A stretch of 64,000 bases of DNA from Blautia sp. Marseille-P3087 (lineage in GTDB: Bacteria > Bacillota > Clostridia > Lachnospirales > Lachnospiraceae): positions 3,030,661 to 3,094,660 of the forward strand of contig NZ_LT635539.1 in assembly GCF_900120195.1 (NCBI RefSeq), in the 5' to 3' direction. Position numbers and translations under genes: made by a program. Below the pieces are notes generated by a model. That model worked only from the letters and a program-made list of their open reading frames with translations, ran no database searches and was not told where the DNA came from. Shown here piece after piece: positions 1 to 8,726 of this stretch; positions within the stretch are counted from its first letter, which is position 1, and each line of letters begins with the position of its first letter.

Positions 1-1
1 G

Positions 2-922
2 GTATCCGGTGACACGGTCGGAATCTATATGGAGACAGACGGTGTACTGGTGATTGATACCGGAGAAATTGTTTCGCAGGAGGGATTTACACAGGAACCG
101 GCAAAAAATATTGTGAAGCCGGGTGATTATATTGTGGCATTTAATGACCAGACGGTGCACAGTAAAAAAGAGCTGATCGAGGATCTTTCGAAGCTGGATG
201 ATTCACAGGTGACACTTGAGGTCATCAGAAACGGGGAAAAAATCCCTCTTTCGATTACTCCGGTAAAAGATGTCCGGGGAGAGTACAAGCTGGGAGTCTG
301 GGTGCGGGACAATACACAGGGAATTGGTACGCTGACTTTTGTGGATGAAAAGGGGAATTTCGGCGCACTCGGACATGGAATCAGCGATGTGGACACAGGA
401 GAACTTTTGCATATAAATGAAGGCGCACTGTATCAGGCAAAAATCATCGGGATACAGAAAGGCAGCAGCGGAAGTCCCGGCGAGATTTCAGGGATGATCC
501 ATTACGATGCGCAGCAGGTGATCGGTTCTATTGATAAGAATTGTGATCAGGGAATTTTCGGAACATTAAACATCGTTCCAAAGCCACTTTCACTGAAGAA
601 GATGGAAGTTGCATACAAGCAGGAACTGGAAACAGGACCGGCGACTGTTTTGTGCGGTATAGATGGTGAAGTGAAAGAATTTGAAGCAGAGATCACAAGA
701 ATTGATATGAATCATGAGGATTCGAATAAAAGTTTTGTGATCCAGGTGACCGATCAGGAACTTCTGGATATGACAGGAGGTATCGTGCAGGGCATGAGTG
801 GCAGTCCTGTGATCCAGAATGGAAAGTTTGCAGGTGCGATTACACATGTGTTCGTGCAGGATGCAGCCGGCGGTTATGGGATTTTTGCAGAAACGATGAT
901 AGAAAATGTGGAAAAAGAATAA
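2..922 (+). CDS. spoIVB: SpoIVB peptidase (stage IV sporulation protein B), 5' end outside window
   Basis: Serine peptidase of the S55 family, known to act in the intermembrane space of the forespore to trigger SpoIVFB and pro-sigma-K processing. The frame is open from base 2, so the N-terminal membrane anchor lies outside the window. The visible part has a PDZ-like domain (first ~100 residues, ending near VIRNGEKIPL) and then the peptidase domain. The catalytic His is in GHGISDVDTG and the catalytic Ser in QGMSGSPVI. It lies directly upstream of spo0A, the usual clostridial and Bacillus order, which supports the call. The first internal ATG is at 29, but upstream residues (GDTVGIY) match the family, so 29 is not the start. 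Confidence 0.95.
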   Translation, partial: VSGDTVGIYMETDGVLVIDTGEIVSQEGFTQEPAKNIVKPGDYIVAFNDQTVHSKKELIEDLSKLDDSQVTLEVIRNGEKIPLSITPVKDVRGEYKLGVWVRDNTQGIGTLTFVDEKGNFGALGHGISDVDTGELLHINEGALYQAKIIGIQKGSSGSPGEISGMIHYDAQQVIGSIDKNCDQGIFGTLNIVPKPLSLKKMEVAYKQELETGPATVLCGIDGEVKEFEAEITRIDMNHEDSNKSFVIQVTDQELLDMTGGIVQGMSGSPVIQNGKFAGAITHVFVQDAAGGYGIFAETMIENVEKE

Positions 923-945
923 AAAAATAATGGCAGAAAAAGTCA

Positions 946-952
946 TGTCGAA
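946..952 (+). promoter_or_regulatory. Candidate Spo0A box (TGTCGAA)
   Basis: TGTCGAA matches the core Spo0A-P binding site (TGNCGAA). It lies 24 bp after the spoIVB stop and about 100 bp upstream of the spo0A promoter, fitting autoregulation. A 7-mer alone is weak evidence; the location raises it. Confidence 0.45.
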
Positions 953-1052
953 GATGCGAAGAAAAAGAAAAAAGCAGAAAAATATGAAAAAAGAAGCTAG
1001 GAAAATGTCGCTTTCGGACGAACGAAAATGCTGTATTTCAGCCAGTTTCGGC

Positions 1053-1082
1053 TTGATTTCGCGAAGGCCTTTCCACTATAAT
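1053..1082 (+). promoter_or_regulatory. Sigma-A type promoter of spo0A
   Basis: TTGATT (1053-1058) and TATAAT (1077-1082) separated by 18 bp, 50 bp upstream of the spo0A start. The left arm of a perfect 10-bp inverted repeat (AGGCCTTTCC, 1065-1074) lies in the spacer. The right arm (1122-1131) lies between the ribosome site and the start codon. Confidence 0.6.
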
Positions 1083-1132
1083 GTCCTTGTTGTAAGGAAG
1101 TAGAATGCTGTAGGTTAGGAGGGAAAGGCCTC

Positions 1133-1939
1133 ATGGAAAAATTAAATGTGGCGATTGCAGATGATAATGAGAGAATGACAGACATACTTGGTCAGATGAT
1201 CGAAGAAGATAAAGAACTGGCGCTGGTCGGCAAAGCACATAACGGAGAAGAAATCTGTAATATCATAAGAGAAAAAGAACCGGATGTGGTGGTTCTGGAT
1301 ATGATCATGCCGAAAATGGACGGACTGACCGTTATGGAGCAGTGCAGTCATGATCAGACAGTCAAAAAGCAGCCGGCATTTATTGTGATCTCAGCAGTGG
1401 GACAGGAGAGAATCACAGAAGATGCATTTAATCTGGGGGCTTCCTACTACATGCTGAAACCTTTTGATAATCAGGTATTACTGAACCGCATCAAACATAT
1501 CCGCAAAAGCAGTGTAAAGAGATTTCGTGAGCCTGTACGCCAGACAGTACGGGAAGAGCCTGCACCGTATGGCAAACGTAATCTGGAGGCTGATGTCACC
1601 AATATTATCCACGAGATCGGAGTTCCGGCGCATATCAAGGGATACCAGTATCTGAGGGATGCGATCATCCTTGCAGTCAATGATATGGAGATGTTGAATT
1701 CTATCACGAAAGTCCTGTATCCGACGATCGCAAAAAAACATCAGACGACCCCGAGCAGGGTAGAACGTGCCATACGTCATGCAATCGAAGTTGCATGGAG
1801 CAGGGGCAAAATGGACACGATCGATGCACTTTTCGGCTATACGGTAAGCACCGGAAAAGGTAAGCCGACCAACTCGGAATTTATTGCTCTGATCGCAGAT
1901 AAAATACGTCTGGAATACAAAAATCACTCTTTCAATTAG
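1133..1939 (+). CDS. spo0A: Sporulation master response regulator Spo0A
   Basis: Phosphorelay-controlled transcription factor that commits the cell to sporulation. The N-terminal receiver domain (about 1-120) has the acidic pair D10/D11, the phosphoacceptor D56 in VVVLDMIMP and the conserved Lys in YMLKP (109). The C-terminal domain (about 150-268) carries the Spo0A-specific DNA-binding helices, including [17 protein letters not shown]. At 268 aa it has the normal family length. The start is set by AGGAGGG about 10 nt upstream of the ATG. Its position immediately after spoIVB is the conserved order. Confidence 0.98.
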   Translation: MEKLNVAIADDNERMTDILGQMIEEDKELALVGKAHNGEEICNIIREKEPDVVVLDMIMPKMDGLTVMEQCSHDQTVKKQPAFIVISAVGQERITEDAFNLGASYYMLKPFDNQVLLNRIKHIRKSSVKRFREPVRQTVREEPAPYGKRNLEADVTNIIHEIGVPAHIKGYQYLRDAIILAVNDMEMLNSITKVLYPTIAKKHQTTPSRVERAIRHAIEVAWSRGKMDTIDALFGYTVSTGKGKPTNSEFIALIADKIRLEYKNHSFN

Positions 1940-1958
1940 AAGTGTTTTAGGGTATAAT
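1931..1958 (+). promoter_or_regulatory. Promoter of glgA
   Basis: TTCAAT (1931-1936) and TATAAT (1953-1958), 16-bp spacer; the -35 overlaps the end of spo0A. The leader contains a small hairpin GTCAGA/TCTGAC (1989-2006) with no T tract. Confidence 0.5.
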
Positions 1959-2034
1959 AAACATAAAAATCCGGCATAGACCGAGAAAGTCAGATAATTT
2001 TCTGACAGCGGGAATCAAGGAGGGGTATTTACAG

Positions 2035-3483
2035 ATGAAAAGAATCTTATTTGCAACATCAGAAGCAGTACCATTTATCAAGACAGGAGGTCTTGCAGAC
2101 GTAGCAGGTGCACTTCCGAAATGTTTCGATAAACGTTATTTCGATGTACGCGTGATTTTACCGAAATATGCCTGTATGAAGCAGGAATGGAAAGACAAAA
2201 TGGAATATATCACCCACTTCTATATGGATCTGGGATATAAGAATTGTTATGTTGGAATTCTTCATATGGAATATGACGGAATCCAGTTTTACTTTATTGA
2301 TAACGAATATTATTTCAGCGGTCCGAAACCGTATGACAGTGCACCATGGGATCTTGAGAAGTTTGCTTTCTTCTCAAAAGCAGTTCTCTCCGTGCTCCCG
2401 GTGATCGGATTCCGCCCGGATGTGATCCACTGCCACGACTGGCAGACAGGTCTTGTTCCGGTATATCTGCATGATTCTTTCCAGCAGAATGAATTTTTCT
2501 GGGGAATCAAGACGGTTATGACGATCCACAATCTGAAATTCCAGGGCGTATGGGATGTCAAGACCGTACAGGGTATCACAGGTCTTTCTGATTACTATTT
2601 TGCCCCGGATAAGCTGGAAGCATACAAAGATGCAAACTTCCTCAAAGGTGGAATTGTATTTGCAGATGCAGTAACAACAGTAAGTAATACTTATGCCGAA
2701 GAGATCAAGACACCGTTCTACGGAGAGAGACTGGACGGACTTCTCTGTGCGCGTGCCCATGACCTTCGCGGTATCGTCAACGGAATCGATTATGATGTAT
2801 TCAATCCGGAGACAGATAAATACATTACACAGAATTATAATGCAAAGACCTTCCGCAAGGAAAAAGTCAAAAACAAGCTTCAGCTTCAGCGTGACCTCGG
2901 GCTGAACGAAGATCCGAACGCAATGCTGATCGGTATCGTTTCCCGTCTGACAGACCAGAAAGGCTTTGACCTGATCGCATATATCATGGATGAACTGTGT
3001 CAGGATGCTGTTCAGATCGTCGTACTCGGTACCGGCGAAGAACGCTACGAAAATATGTTCCGCCACTTTGACTGGAAATATCATGGAAAGGTATCTGCTC
3101 AGATCTATTATGATGAGCCGATGTCCCACAGAATTTATGCAGCGTCAGATGCATTCCTGATGCCATCATTGTTTGAACCATGCGGTTTAAGTCAGCTGAT
3201 GAGTCTCCGTTACGGTACCTTACCAATCGTGCGTGAGACAGGCGGCCTGAAGGATACGGTAGAGCCATACAACCAGTACGAGGGAACCGGTACAGGATTC
3301 AGCTTTACAAACTACAATGCACATGAGATGCTTGCAACTGTCCGCAATGCCGAAAAGGTATTTTATGACAACAAACGCGAATGGAATAAAATGGTTGACC
3401 GTGCAATGGCAGCAGACTTCTCATGGAGTCATTCCGCACAGCAGTATGAAGAAATGTACAACTGGCTGATCGGGGACAAATAA
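2035..3483 (+). CDS. glgA: Glycogen (starch) synthase, ADP-glucose dependent
   Basis: GT5 glycosyltransferase that extends alpha-1,4-glucan from ADP-glucose. It starts with the typical KTGGLADVAGALP substrate-binding motif (residues 16-28) and has the C-terminal EPCGLSQL motif (about 381) of the GT-B fold. At 482 aa it matches bacterial GlgA. A strong AAGGAGGGG site precedes the ATG. No other glg gene is adjacent: it is a single transcription unit with its own promoter and terminator. Glycogen storage in spore formers is often tied to sporulation, so the location next to spo0A is suggestive only. Confidence 0.95.
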   Translation: MKRILFATSEAVPFIKTGGLADVAGALPKCFDKRYFDVRVILPKYACMKQEWKDKMEYITHFYMDLGYKNCYVGILHMEYDGIQFYFIDNEYYFSGPKPYDSAPWDLEKFAFFSKAVLSVLPVIGFRPDVIHCHDWQTGLVPVYLHDSFQQNEFFWGIKTVMTIHNLKFQGVWDVKTVQGITGLSDYYFAPDKLEAYKDANFLKGGIVFADAVTTVSNTYAEEIKTPFYGERLDGLLCARAHDLRGIVNGIDYDVFNPETDKYITQNYNAKTFRKEKVKNKLQLQRDLGLNEDPNAMLIGIVSRLTDQKGFDLIAYIMDELCQDAVQIVVLGTGEERYENMFRHFDWKYHGKVSAQIYYDEPMSHRIYAASDAFLMPSLFEPCGLSQLMSLRYGTLPIVRETGGLKDTVEPYNQYEGTGTGFSFTNYNAHEMLATVRNAEKVFYDNKREWNKMVDRAMAADFSWSHSAQQYEEMYNWLIGDK

Positions 3484-3499
3484 ATAATACAGATATCAG

Positions 3500-3529
3500 G
3501 AGGTATCGGGGAAACCCGGTACCTCTTTT
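3500..3529 (+). terminator. Rho-independent terminator of glgA
   Basis: GAGGTATCGGG pairs with CCCGGTACCTC (one G-T pair) across a GAAA tetraloop, followed by TTTT. Confidence 0.85.
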
Positions 3530-3560
3530 GCCATTTCAGGGAGAAAAATGTCAAAAAGTT

Positions 3561-3588
3561 TTGCTTGACTTTACAGGAGATTTATAAT
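3561..3588 (+). promoter_or_regulatory. recA promoter
   Basis: TTGCTT (3561-3566), 16-bp spacer, TATAAT (3583-3588). The LexA box begins 20 bp after the -10 hexamer. Confidence 0.65.
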
Positions 3589-3607
3589 AGCATATAAGAA
3601 GAAAACA

Positions 3608-3621
3608 CGAACATAGGTTTG
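3608..3621 (+). promoter_or_regulatory. LexA (SOS) box of recA
   Basis: CGAACATAGGTTTG fits the Gram-positive LexA/DinR consensus CGAACRNRYGTTYG at all but one position. Placement just downstream of the -10 fits repression of recA by LexA. Confidence 0.75.
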
Positions 3622-3669
3622 GTATTACGCATAAATAAAAATCAAAATAAAATTAAGGAGAATCCTGAA

Positions 3670-4713
3670 ATGATGAACGAAGAGAAACAGAAGGCGCTGG
3701 AAGCAGCCCTTGGACATATTGAGAAGCAGTACGGTAAAGGATCCGTTATGAAGCTTGGAGATTCCAGCTCTAATATGGTGGTAGAGGCAGTTCCGACCGG
3801 ATCTCTCGGACTTGACATTGCTCTTGGTGTGGGCGGTGTACCGAAGGGGAGAATCGTCGAGATCTACGGACCGGAGTCCAGTGGTAAGACGACTGTTGCC
3901 TTACATATGGTTGCAGAGGTACAGAAGCGTGGCGGAATCGCCGGATTTATTGATGCAGAGCATGCACTTGATCCGGTCTATGCGAAGAATATCGGTGTTG
4001 ACATCGATAACCTCTATATTTCACAGCCGGATAACGGTGAGCAGGCACTTGAAATCACCGAGACGATGGTACGTTCCGGTGCAGTTGACATCGTAATTGT
4101 AGACTCTGTTGCAGCACTTGTTCCGAAGGCAGAGATCGAGGGGGATATGGGAGACAGTCATGTAGGTCTTCATGCACGTCTGATGTCTCAGGCACTTCGT
4201 AAACTTACTGCAGCAATAAGCCGTTCGAACTGTGTGGTAATCTTTATCAATCAGCTCCGTGAAAAGGTTGGTGTTATGTTTGGCAACCCGGAGACAACGA
4301 CTGGTGGACGTGCTTTGAAGTTCTATGCTTCCGTACGTCTTGATGTCAGAAGGACAGAGACCCTGAAGCAAGGCGGCGAGATGGTCGGTAACCATGTAAA
4401 GGTTAAAGTTGTTAAGAATAAAGTTGCTCCGCCGTTTAAGCAGGCAGAGTTCGATATCATGTTCGGTACCGGTATCTCCAGAGAGGGTGAGATCCTTGAT
4501 CTTGCAGCAGAATGCAATGTAGTGAATAAGAGCGGTGCATGGTACTCTTACAATGGAGAGCGTATCGGGCAGGGACGTGAGAACGTCAAGATCTTCCTGA
4601 AAGATCATCCGGAGATCTGCGAAGAAATCGAGAAGAAAGTAAGAATCCAGTACCATCTGCTTCCGGGCGAAGAACCGGAGAACGCAGAACAGAACGGAGA
4701 AGAGCAGGAATAA
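3670..4713 (+). CDS. recA: Recombinase RecA
   Basis: ATP-dependent strand-exchange protein, also co-protease for LexA. Walker A GPESSGKT is at about residues 67-74, followed by the core signatures [10 protein letters not shown] and [11 protein letters not shown], and an acidic C-terminal tail typical of the family. An upstream in-frame extension exists (from 3619), but AAGGAG at 3655-3660 and the family N-terminus select the ATG at 3670 (MMNEEKQ). About 347 aa, normal. recX follows 4 bp after the stop, so the two are probably co-transcribed under the LexA box. Confidence 0.98.
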   Translation: MMNEEKQKALEAALGHIEKQYGKGSVMKLGDSSSNMVVEAVPTGSLGLDIALGVGGVPKGRIVEIYGPESSGKTTVALHMVAEVQKRGGIAGFIDAEHALDPVYAKNIGVDIDNLYISQPDNGEQALEITETMVRSGAVDIVIVDSVAALVPKAEIEGDMGDSHVGLHARLMSQALRKLTAAISRSNCVVIFINQLREKVGVMFGNPETTTGGRALKFYASVRLDVRRTETLKQGGEMVGNHVKVKVVKNKVAPPFKQAEFDIMFGTGISREGEILDLAAECNVVNKSGAWYSYNGERIGQGRENVKIFLKDHPEICEEIEKKVRIQYHLLPGEEPENAEQNGEEQE

Positions 4714-4717
4714 TTAA

Positions 4718-5200
4718 ATGACAGATATGGAACAGCAGAGAAAGGCCCGTAAGAAGGCACTGCGTCTTCTGGAACATATGGATCGTACGGAGAAGGGATT
4801 GACGGATCGCCTTCTCCGTGCCGGTTTTTCAGAAGAACTTGCAGAGGATGCCGTCTCTTATGTAAAGGATTATGGTTATATCAATGACCGGAGATACGCA
4901 CTGAATTATATCATGTACAGGATTCACGATAAGAGCCGTCAGAAGATATTTCAGGAGCTTTCCGGGAAGGGGATCGACCGTCAGACGATACAGGATGCAT
5001 GGGAGGAAGCAGAGGAGCTTGAGACACCGGATGAAAGGGCACTTCTCCGCCAGATGGTCGGGAAAAAGTACGAGCCCGGAGCAGAGCTTGATGAGCGTGA
5101 GATGCGCCGTCTTTACGGATATCTGGCACGGCGTGGATTCCGTTCCGGAGACATTTTTTCGGTGCTCGAAGAAATGGACATAACACAAATAAAAACTTGA
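4718..5200 (+). CDS. recX: RecX, modulator of RecA
   Basis: Small regulatory protein that binds RecA filaments and limits or reverses their extension. At 160 aa it is of normal size and has the helical RecX repeats, for example LLRAGFSEELAEDAVSYVKDYGYINDRRYA-type segments in the N-terminal half and RRLYGYLARRGFRSGDI near the end. It starts 4 bp after recA, a common operon in Firmicutes. The -35 of the next promoter overlaps its stop codon. Confidence 0.9.
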   Translation: MTDMEQQRKARKKALRLLEHMDRTEKGLTDRLLRAGFSEELAEDAVSYVKDYGYINDRRYALNYIMYRIHDKSRQKIFQELSGKGIDRQTIQDAWEEAEELETPDERALLRQMVGKKYEPGAELDEREMRRLYGYLARRGFRSGDIFSVLEEMDITQIKT

Positions 5201-5225
5201 CATAATTCTCAAAAACAGCTAAACT
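5197..5225 (+). promoter_or_regulatory. Promoter of rny
   Basis: TTGACA (5197-5202), 17-bp spacer, TAAACT (5220-5225), about 48 bp upstream of the rny start. Confidence 0.6.
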
Positions 5226-5272
5226 TGTATTGTTGTATTTGTACAATGAAAACTTAATAAGGAGGTGCTCCT

Positions 5273-6832
5273 GTGGCAATTACAATCATTGTAGCAATTG
5301 TCGCTGTAGCGGTCGCACTGCTTATTGCGGTTCCTATTACTTGCAAGGTTGCTGTTAACAACAAAGCACAGAAAGATGCAGAAGTTGTTGGCACAGCAGA
5401 AGACAGAGCAAGAAGCATCATAGATGAAGCTTTAAAAGCTGCTGAAACGAAAAAAAGAGAAGCTTTATTGGAAGTAAAGGAAGAATCCCTCAGAACGAAA
5501 AATGAACTTGAGAAGGAAACCAAGGAACGAAGATCAGAACTGCAGAAATACGAAAGACGTGTCCTGTCAAAAGAAGAATCTGTTGACAAGAAAGCGGATG
5601 CAGTAGAGAAGCGTGAAGCAGAGTGTACAGCAAAAGTTGCTGAGTTACAAAAAAGAGAAAAGAAAGTAGACGAACTTGAACAAAAAGGAGTACAGGAACT
5701 GGAAAGAATTTCCGGTCTGACCTCCGATCAGGCAAAAGACGAGTTACTCAGAAGTGTAGAAGACGATGTCAAAGTAGACGTGGCAAGACTCTACAAAGAG
5801 CTTGAGAGCCGCGCGAAAGAAGAAGCCGGTAAGAAGGCAAAGGAATACGTAGTAAATGCAATCCAGAAATGTGCAGTAGATCATGTTTCTGAAACTACAA
5901 TTTCCGTTGTACAGCTTCCAAGTGATGAGATGAAGGGAAGAATCATCGGCCGTGAAGGACGTAACATTCGTACCCTCGAAACACTGACAGGTGTTGATCT
6001 CATCATCGATGATACTCCGGAAGCAGTAGTTTTATCAGCATTTGACCCGATCCGACGTGAGATTGCCAGAGTTGCTCTGGAGAAATTAATCGTTGACGGA
6101 CGTATCCATCCGGCAAGAATCGAAGAAATGGTAGAGAAAGCACAGAAAGAAGTAGAAGCACAGATCCGTGAAGACGGTGAGAATGCAGCAATGGACGTTG
6201 GAGTTCATGGCATTCATCCGGAGCTTCTGAAACTTCTTGGACGTATGAAATTCCGTACCAGCTATGGACAGAATGCATTGAAACATTCTATCGAAGTAGC
6301 ACAGCTTTCCGGACTTCTTGCAGGAGAAGTCGGAGCAGATGTCCGCATGGCAAAACGTGCCGGACTGCTTCATGATATCGGTAAATCTATTGATCATGAA
6401 GTAGAAGGATCACATATTCAGATTGGTGTGGATCTTTGTAAGAAATACAAAGAGTCAGCAGTTGTTATCAATACTGTTGCATCACATCACGGAGATGTGG
6501 AACCTGAGTCTCTGGTTGCATGCATTGTACAGGCAGCTGATGCGATTTCCGCAGCAAGACCTGGTGCAAGACGTGAGACACTGGAAACCTATACTAACCG
6601 ATTGAAACAGCTTGAAGATATTACAAATGAATTCAAGGGTGTTGACAAGTCATTTGCTATTCAGGCAGGCAGAGAAATTCGTGTAATGGTAATACCGGAA
6701 CAGGTAAACGATGCAGATATGGTTCTGTTGGCACGTGATATTTCCAAACAGATCGAAGCTGAACTGGAATATCCGGGACAGATCAAGGTTAATGTCATCC
6801 GCGAGAGCCGCGCAGTAGATTACGCGAAATAA
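5273..6832 (+). CDS. rny: Ribonuclease Y (membrane-anchored endoribonuclease)
   Basis: Endonuclease that starts mRNA decay in Firmicutes. Order: N-terminal transmembrane helix (about 1-25), long charged coiled coil (about 30-200), KH domain with [12 protein letters not shown] (about 222-233), and an HD domain with the metal-binding HDIGK motif (about 365). At 519 aa it is typical. It uses a GTG start at 5273, placed by AAGGAGG 7-8 nt upstream. It has its own promoter, and the terminator after it isolates it from spoIIM. Confidence 0.97.
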   Translation: MAITIIVAIVAVAVALLIAVPITCKVAVNNKAQKDAEVVGTAEDRARSIIDEALKAAETKKREALLEVKEESLRTKNELEKETKERRSELQKYERRVLSKEESVDKKADAVEKREAECTAKVAELQKREKKVDELEQKGVQELERISGLTSDQAKDELLRSVEDDVKVDVARLYKELESRAKEEAGKKAKEYVVNAIQKCAVDHVSETTISVVQLPSDEMKGRIIGREGRNIRTLETLTGVDLIIDDTPEAVVLSAFDPIRREIARVALEKLIVDGRIHPARIEEMVEKAQKEVEAQIREDGENAAMDVGVHGIHPELLKLLGRMKFRTSYGQNALKHSIEVAQLSGLLAGEVGADVRMAKRAGLLHDIGKSIDHEVEGSHIQIGVDLCKKYKESAVVINTVASHHGDVEPESLVACIVQAADAISAARPGARRETLETYTNRLKQLEDITNEFKGVDKSFAIQAGREIRVMVIPEQVNDADMVLLARDISKQIEAELEYPGQIKVNVIRESRAVDYAK

Positions 6833-6861
6833 TTCTTTCTGAAAAATAAACGTGAAAGTTC

Positions 6862-6902
6862 AAAAGAGTATGATGTCCATACAGGATGTCATACTCTTTT
6901 TT
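6862..6902 (+). terminator. Terminator of rny
   Basis: AAAAGAGTATGA (6862-6873) pairs with TCATACTCTTTT (6889-6900), followed by more T. A palindromic repeat begins immediately after. Confidence 0.85.
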
Positions 6903-6940
6903 ATGTAATAGGAAATTACTCCGTAATGTTCCTATTACAT
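6903..6940. repeat. Terminator-adjacent palindrome, copy 1 (complete)
   Basis: ATGTAATAGGAA (6903-6914) and TTCCTATTACAT (6929-6940) are perfect reverse complements. An inner ATTAC/GTAAT pair surrounds TCC, with one bulged base. Related copies occur at 22784-22823 and 33684-33699, each directly after the T tract of an intrinsic terminator. Confidence 0.8.
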
Positions 6941-7017
6941 TGTGTGTATGTAGAAGAGACTTTGGCTTTTGGTTCTATTCATACTTACGTGTTCGTAAAC
7001 TGATACGGGGTGAGGCA

Positions 7018-7611
7018 ATGAATCGTGAAATTGGAGTTTATGAAAGAAAAAAATATCCGGGTCAGTTTTTATTTGGAATGGGCTTTCTGATCGGAGTGAT
7101 TTTGCCAAATTTTATCTACCGCACACAGTGGCGCCAGAGTACTGTATCGTCTATGTATCTTATGGGGATTTTTTCAGGAGATAACAGTGCAGAGTATTTC
7201 TGGAAGGTACTTAAGATGAGAGGGGGAATCTTTCTGCTTGCAGCCTGCAGCGGTGTGACGATATTCGGAATGCCGCTGGCCATCATGGGGATGCTTGCAG
7301 GCGGTGTACTGATCGGAATGCTGCTCACTGTATCGGTTCTCCAATTTGGTCTGAATGGAGGTTTGGTTGGGGCGGGACTTCTTTTTCCGCAGTATCTTCT
7401 GTATCTTCCATGCATGTTTATCGGACTGGAACAGATTTACAGCTGTTCAAAAAGACTGTGGAAAAACCGATCTTTCTCGGCAGGACAGATTACCGGATAT
7501 CTTCTGAGAATGTTGTTATGCGCGGCACTCTGGCTGGCAGGGATTTTTCTGGAAGTATATTGTAACCCGAAAATTACAGAAATTCTGATAAAAAATTTAA
7601 AAATTTTTTGA
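7018..7611 (+). CDS. spoIIM: Stage II sporulation protein M (SpoIIM-like)
   Basis: Integral membrane protein of the SpoIIM/DUF95 family. SpoIIM works with SpoIID and SpoIIP in septal peptidoglycan remodelling and engulfment. The predicted 197-aa protein has four to five hydrophobic segments (for example FLFGMGFLIGVILPNFI near the start and FGMPLAIMGMLAGGVLIGMLL in the middle). GGGGTGAGG just upstream selects the ATG at 7018, not an upstream in-frame codon that lies in the terminator and palindrome. The spoIIM-xerD order is conserved in Bacillus and clostridia and supports the name. Confidence 0.8.
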   Translation: MNREIGVYERKKYPGQFLFGMGFLIGVILPNFIYRTQWRQSTVSSMYLMGIFSGDNSAEYFWKVLKMRGGIFLLAACSGVTIFGMPLAIMGMLAGGVLIGMLLTVSVLQFGLNGGLVGAGLLFPQYLLYLPCMFIGLEQIYSCSKRLWKNRSFSAGQITGYLLRMLLCAALWLAGIFLEVYCNPKITEILIKNLKIF

Positions 7612-7669
7612 GCGGATTTTACCAGATGTGGTGGTGGTTTACCATAAAATCTCGATATTTGGTGGAAGA

Positions 7670-7676
7670 TGTCGAA
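7670..7676 (+). promoter_or_regulatory. Candidate Spo0A box between spoIIM and xerD
   Basis: TGTCGAA followed by AA, in the intergenic region 45 bp upstream of the xerD promoter -35. Single motif; weak on its own. Confidence 0.35.
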
Positions 7677-7679
7677 AAT

Positions 7680-7698
7680 GCCTGTTTTGCAGGCTTTT
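7680..7698 (+). terminator. Weak terminator-like hairpin after spoIIM
   Basis: GCCTG, loop TTTTG, CAGGC, then TTTT. Short stem, so termination would be partial. Confidence 0.45.
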
Positions 7699-7714
7699 CA
7701 TGCAAAAATAGTGT

Positions 7715-7743
7715 TTGATTTTATGTAAAATAATCAGTATAAT
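7715..7743 (+). promoter_or_regulatory. Promoter of xerD
   Basis: TTGATT (7715-7720), 17-bp spacer, TATAAT (7738-7743), 52 bp upstream of the xerD start. Confidence 0.65.
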
Positions 7744-7795
7744 ACAGGTACATTTTCAGGAAAAATATGTAGAAACAGAGTTGGGATGAAGCAGA

Positions 7796-8680
7796 ATGGA
7801 AAGAGTAGTTGAGGATTTCATTTTATATTTACATGAGACGAAAAATACCTCTAAAAATACAGAAGTGTCGTATGAACGTGATCTGAAAAAATTGATTCGG
7901 TATTTACAGGAGCAGAATCTTATAGGCTTTTCAGAAGTGACATGCACAGATCTGCAGGGGTACTTAAATAAAATAAAAAGTGAAAATCTGGCGGCATCGA
8001 CGATTTCCAGAAATATTGCGTCGATCCGGGCTCTGTATCATTATCTGATAAAGACAGGAATTGTATCGGAAGATCCGACAGAGGCATTACATACACCGAA
8101 GATTGAGAAGAAACTGCCGGAGATTCTTTCTGTTGAGGAAGTAGACCGTCTGCTGAAACAGCCGGATATCCGGACCCCGAAAGGCATCCGCGACAATGCA
8201 ATGATGGAACTTCTGTATGCGACGGGCATGCGTGTCAGTGAACTGATTCATCTCAAGACTACTGACATCAATCTTCAGATGGGCTATGTGGTATGCCATG
8301 ACAGCGATAAGGAACGTATCATCCCGATCGGAAATGTCAGCAGGAATGCAATTTTGCAATATATGGAGCATTCCAGAGGCTTTTTTACAAAAGATACAAA
8401 AGAGAGTGCACTGTTTACGAACTGCTCGGGGAAATCCATGAGCAGACAGGGATTTTGGAAAGTACTGAAAGGATATGCGGCAGATGCCGGAATCCACAGA
8501 GATATCACACCGCATACACTTCGCCATTCTTTTGCGGCACATATGCTGCAGAACGGGGCGGATGTAAAGAGTGTACAGGAAATGCTGGGACATGCAGATG
8601 TTTCATCGACACAGATTTATCTGGGACTGAACGTTTCGAAGATGAGAGATGTGTATATGAAAGCACACCCGAGACATTGA
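7796..8680 (+). CDS. xerD: Tyrosine recombinase XerD
   Basis: Site-specific recombinase that resolves chromosome dimers at dif together with a partner Xer protein. An N-terminal SAM-like core-binding domain (about 1-90) is followed by the catalytic domain. The catalytic set is visible: Arg in ATGMRVSEL, HTLRHSFAAH, LGHADVSSTQ and the nucleophile Tyr in QIYLGL. At 294 aa it matches XerD. Synteny with spoIIM favours housekeeping XerD over a phage or ICE integrase, and no element borders it. Confidence 0.93.
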   Translation: MERVVEDFILYLHETKNTSKNTEVSYERDLKKLIRYLQEQNLIGFSEVTCTDLQGYLNKIKSENLAASTISRNIASIRALYHYLIKTGIVSEDPTEALHTPKIEKKLPEILSVEEVDRLLKQPDIRTPKGIRDNAMMELLYATGMRVSELIHLKTTDINLQMGYVVCHDSDKERIIPIGNVSRNAILQYMEHSRGFFTKDTKESALFTNCSGKSMSRQGFWKVLKGYAADAGIHRDITPHTLRHSFAAHMLQNGADVKSVQEMLGHADVSSTQIYLGLNVSKMRDVYMKAHPRH

Positions 8681-8690
8681 ATCATAATTA

Positions 8691-8717
8691 AGGACCTGCC
8701 GAATAGCAGGTCCTTTT
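8691..8717 (+). terminator. Terminator of xerD
   Basis: AGGACCTGC, loop CGAATA, GCAGGTCCT, then TTT. It sits between the convergent ends of xerD and aroF and may serve both. Confidence 0.85.
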
Positions 8718-8726
8718 GCTGATTTA

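Noticed and set aside
906-1103. Small plus-strand frame between spoIVB and spo0A
   Set aside because: Starts inside spoIVB, Lys-rich low-complexity product, spans the spo0A promoter.
7796-8680. Tyrosine recombinase as a phage or ICE integrase
   Set aside because: Synteny with spoIIM and the normal XerD length; no att sites, phage or conjugation genes nearby.
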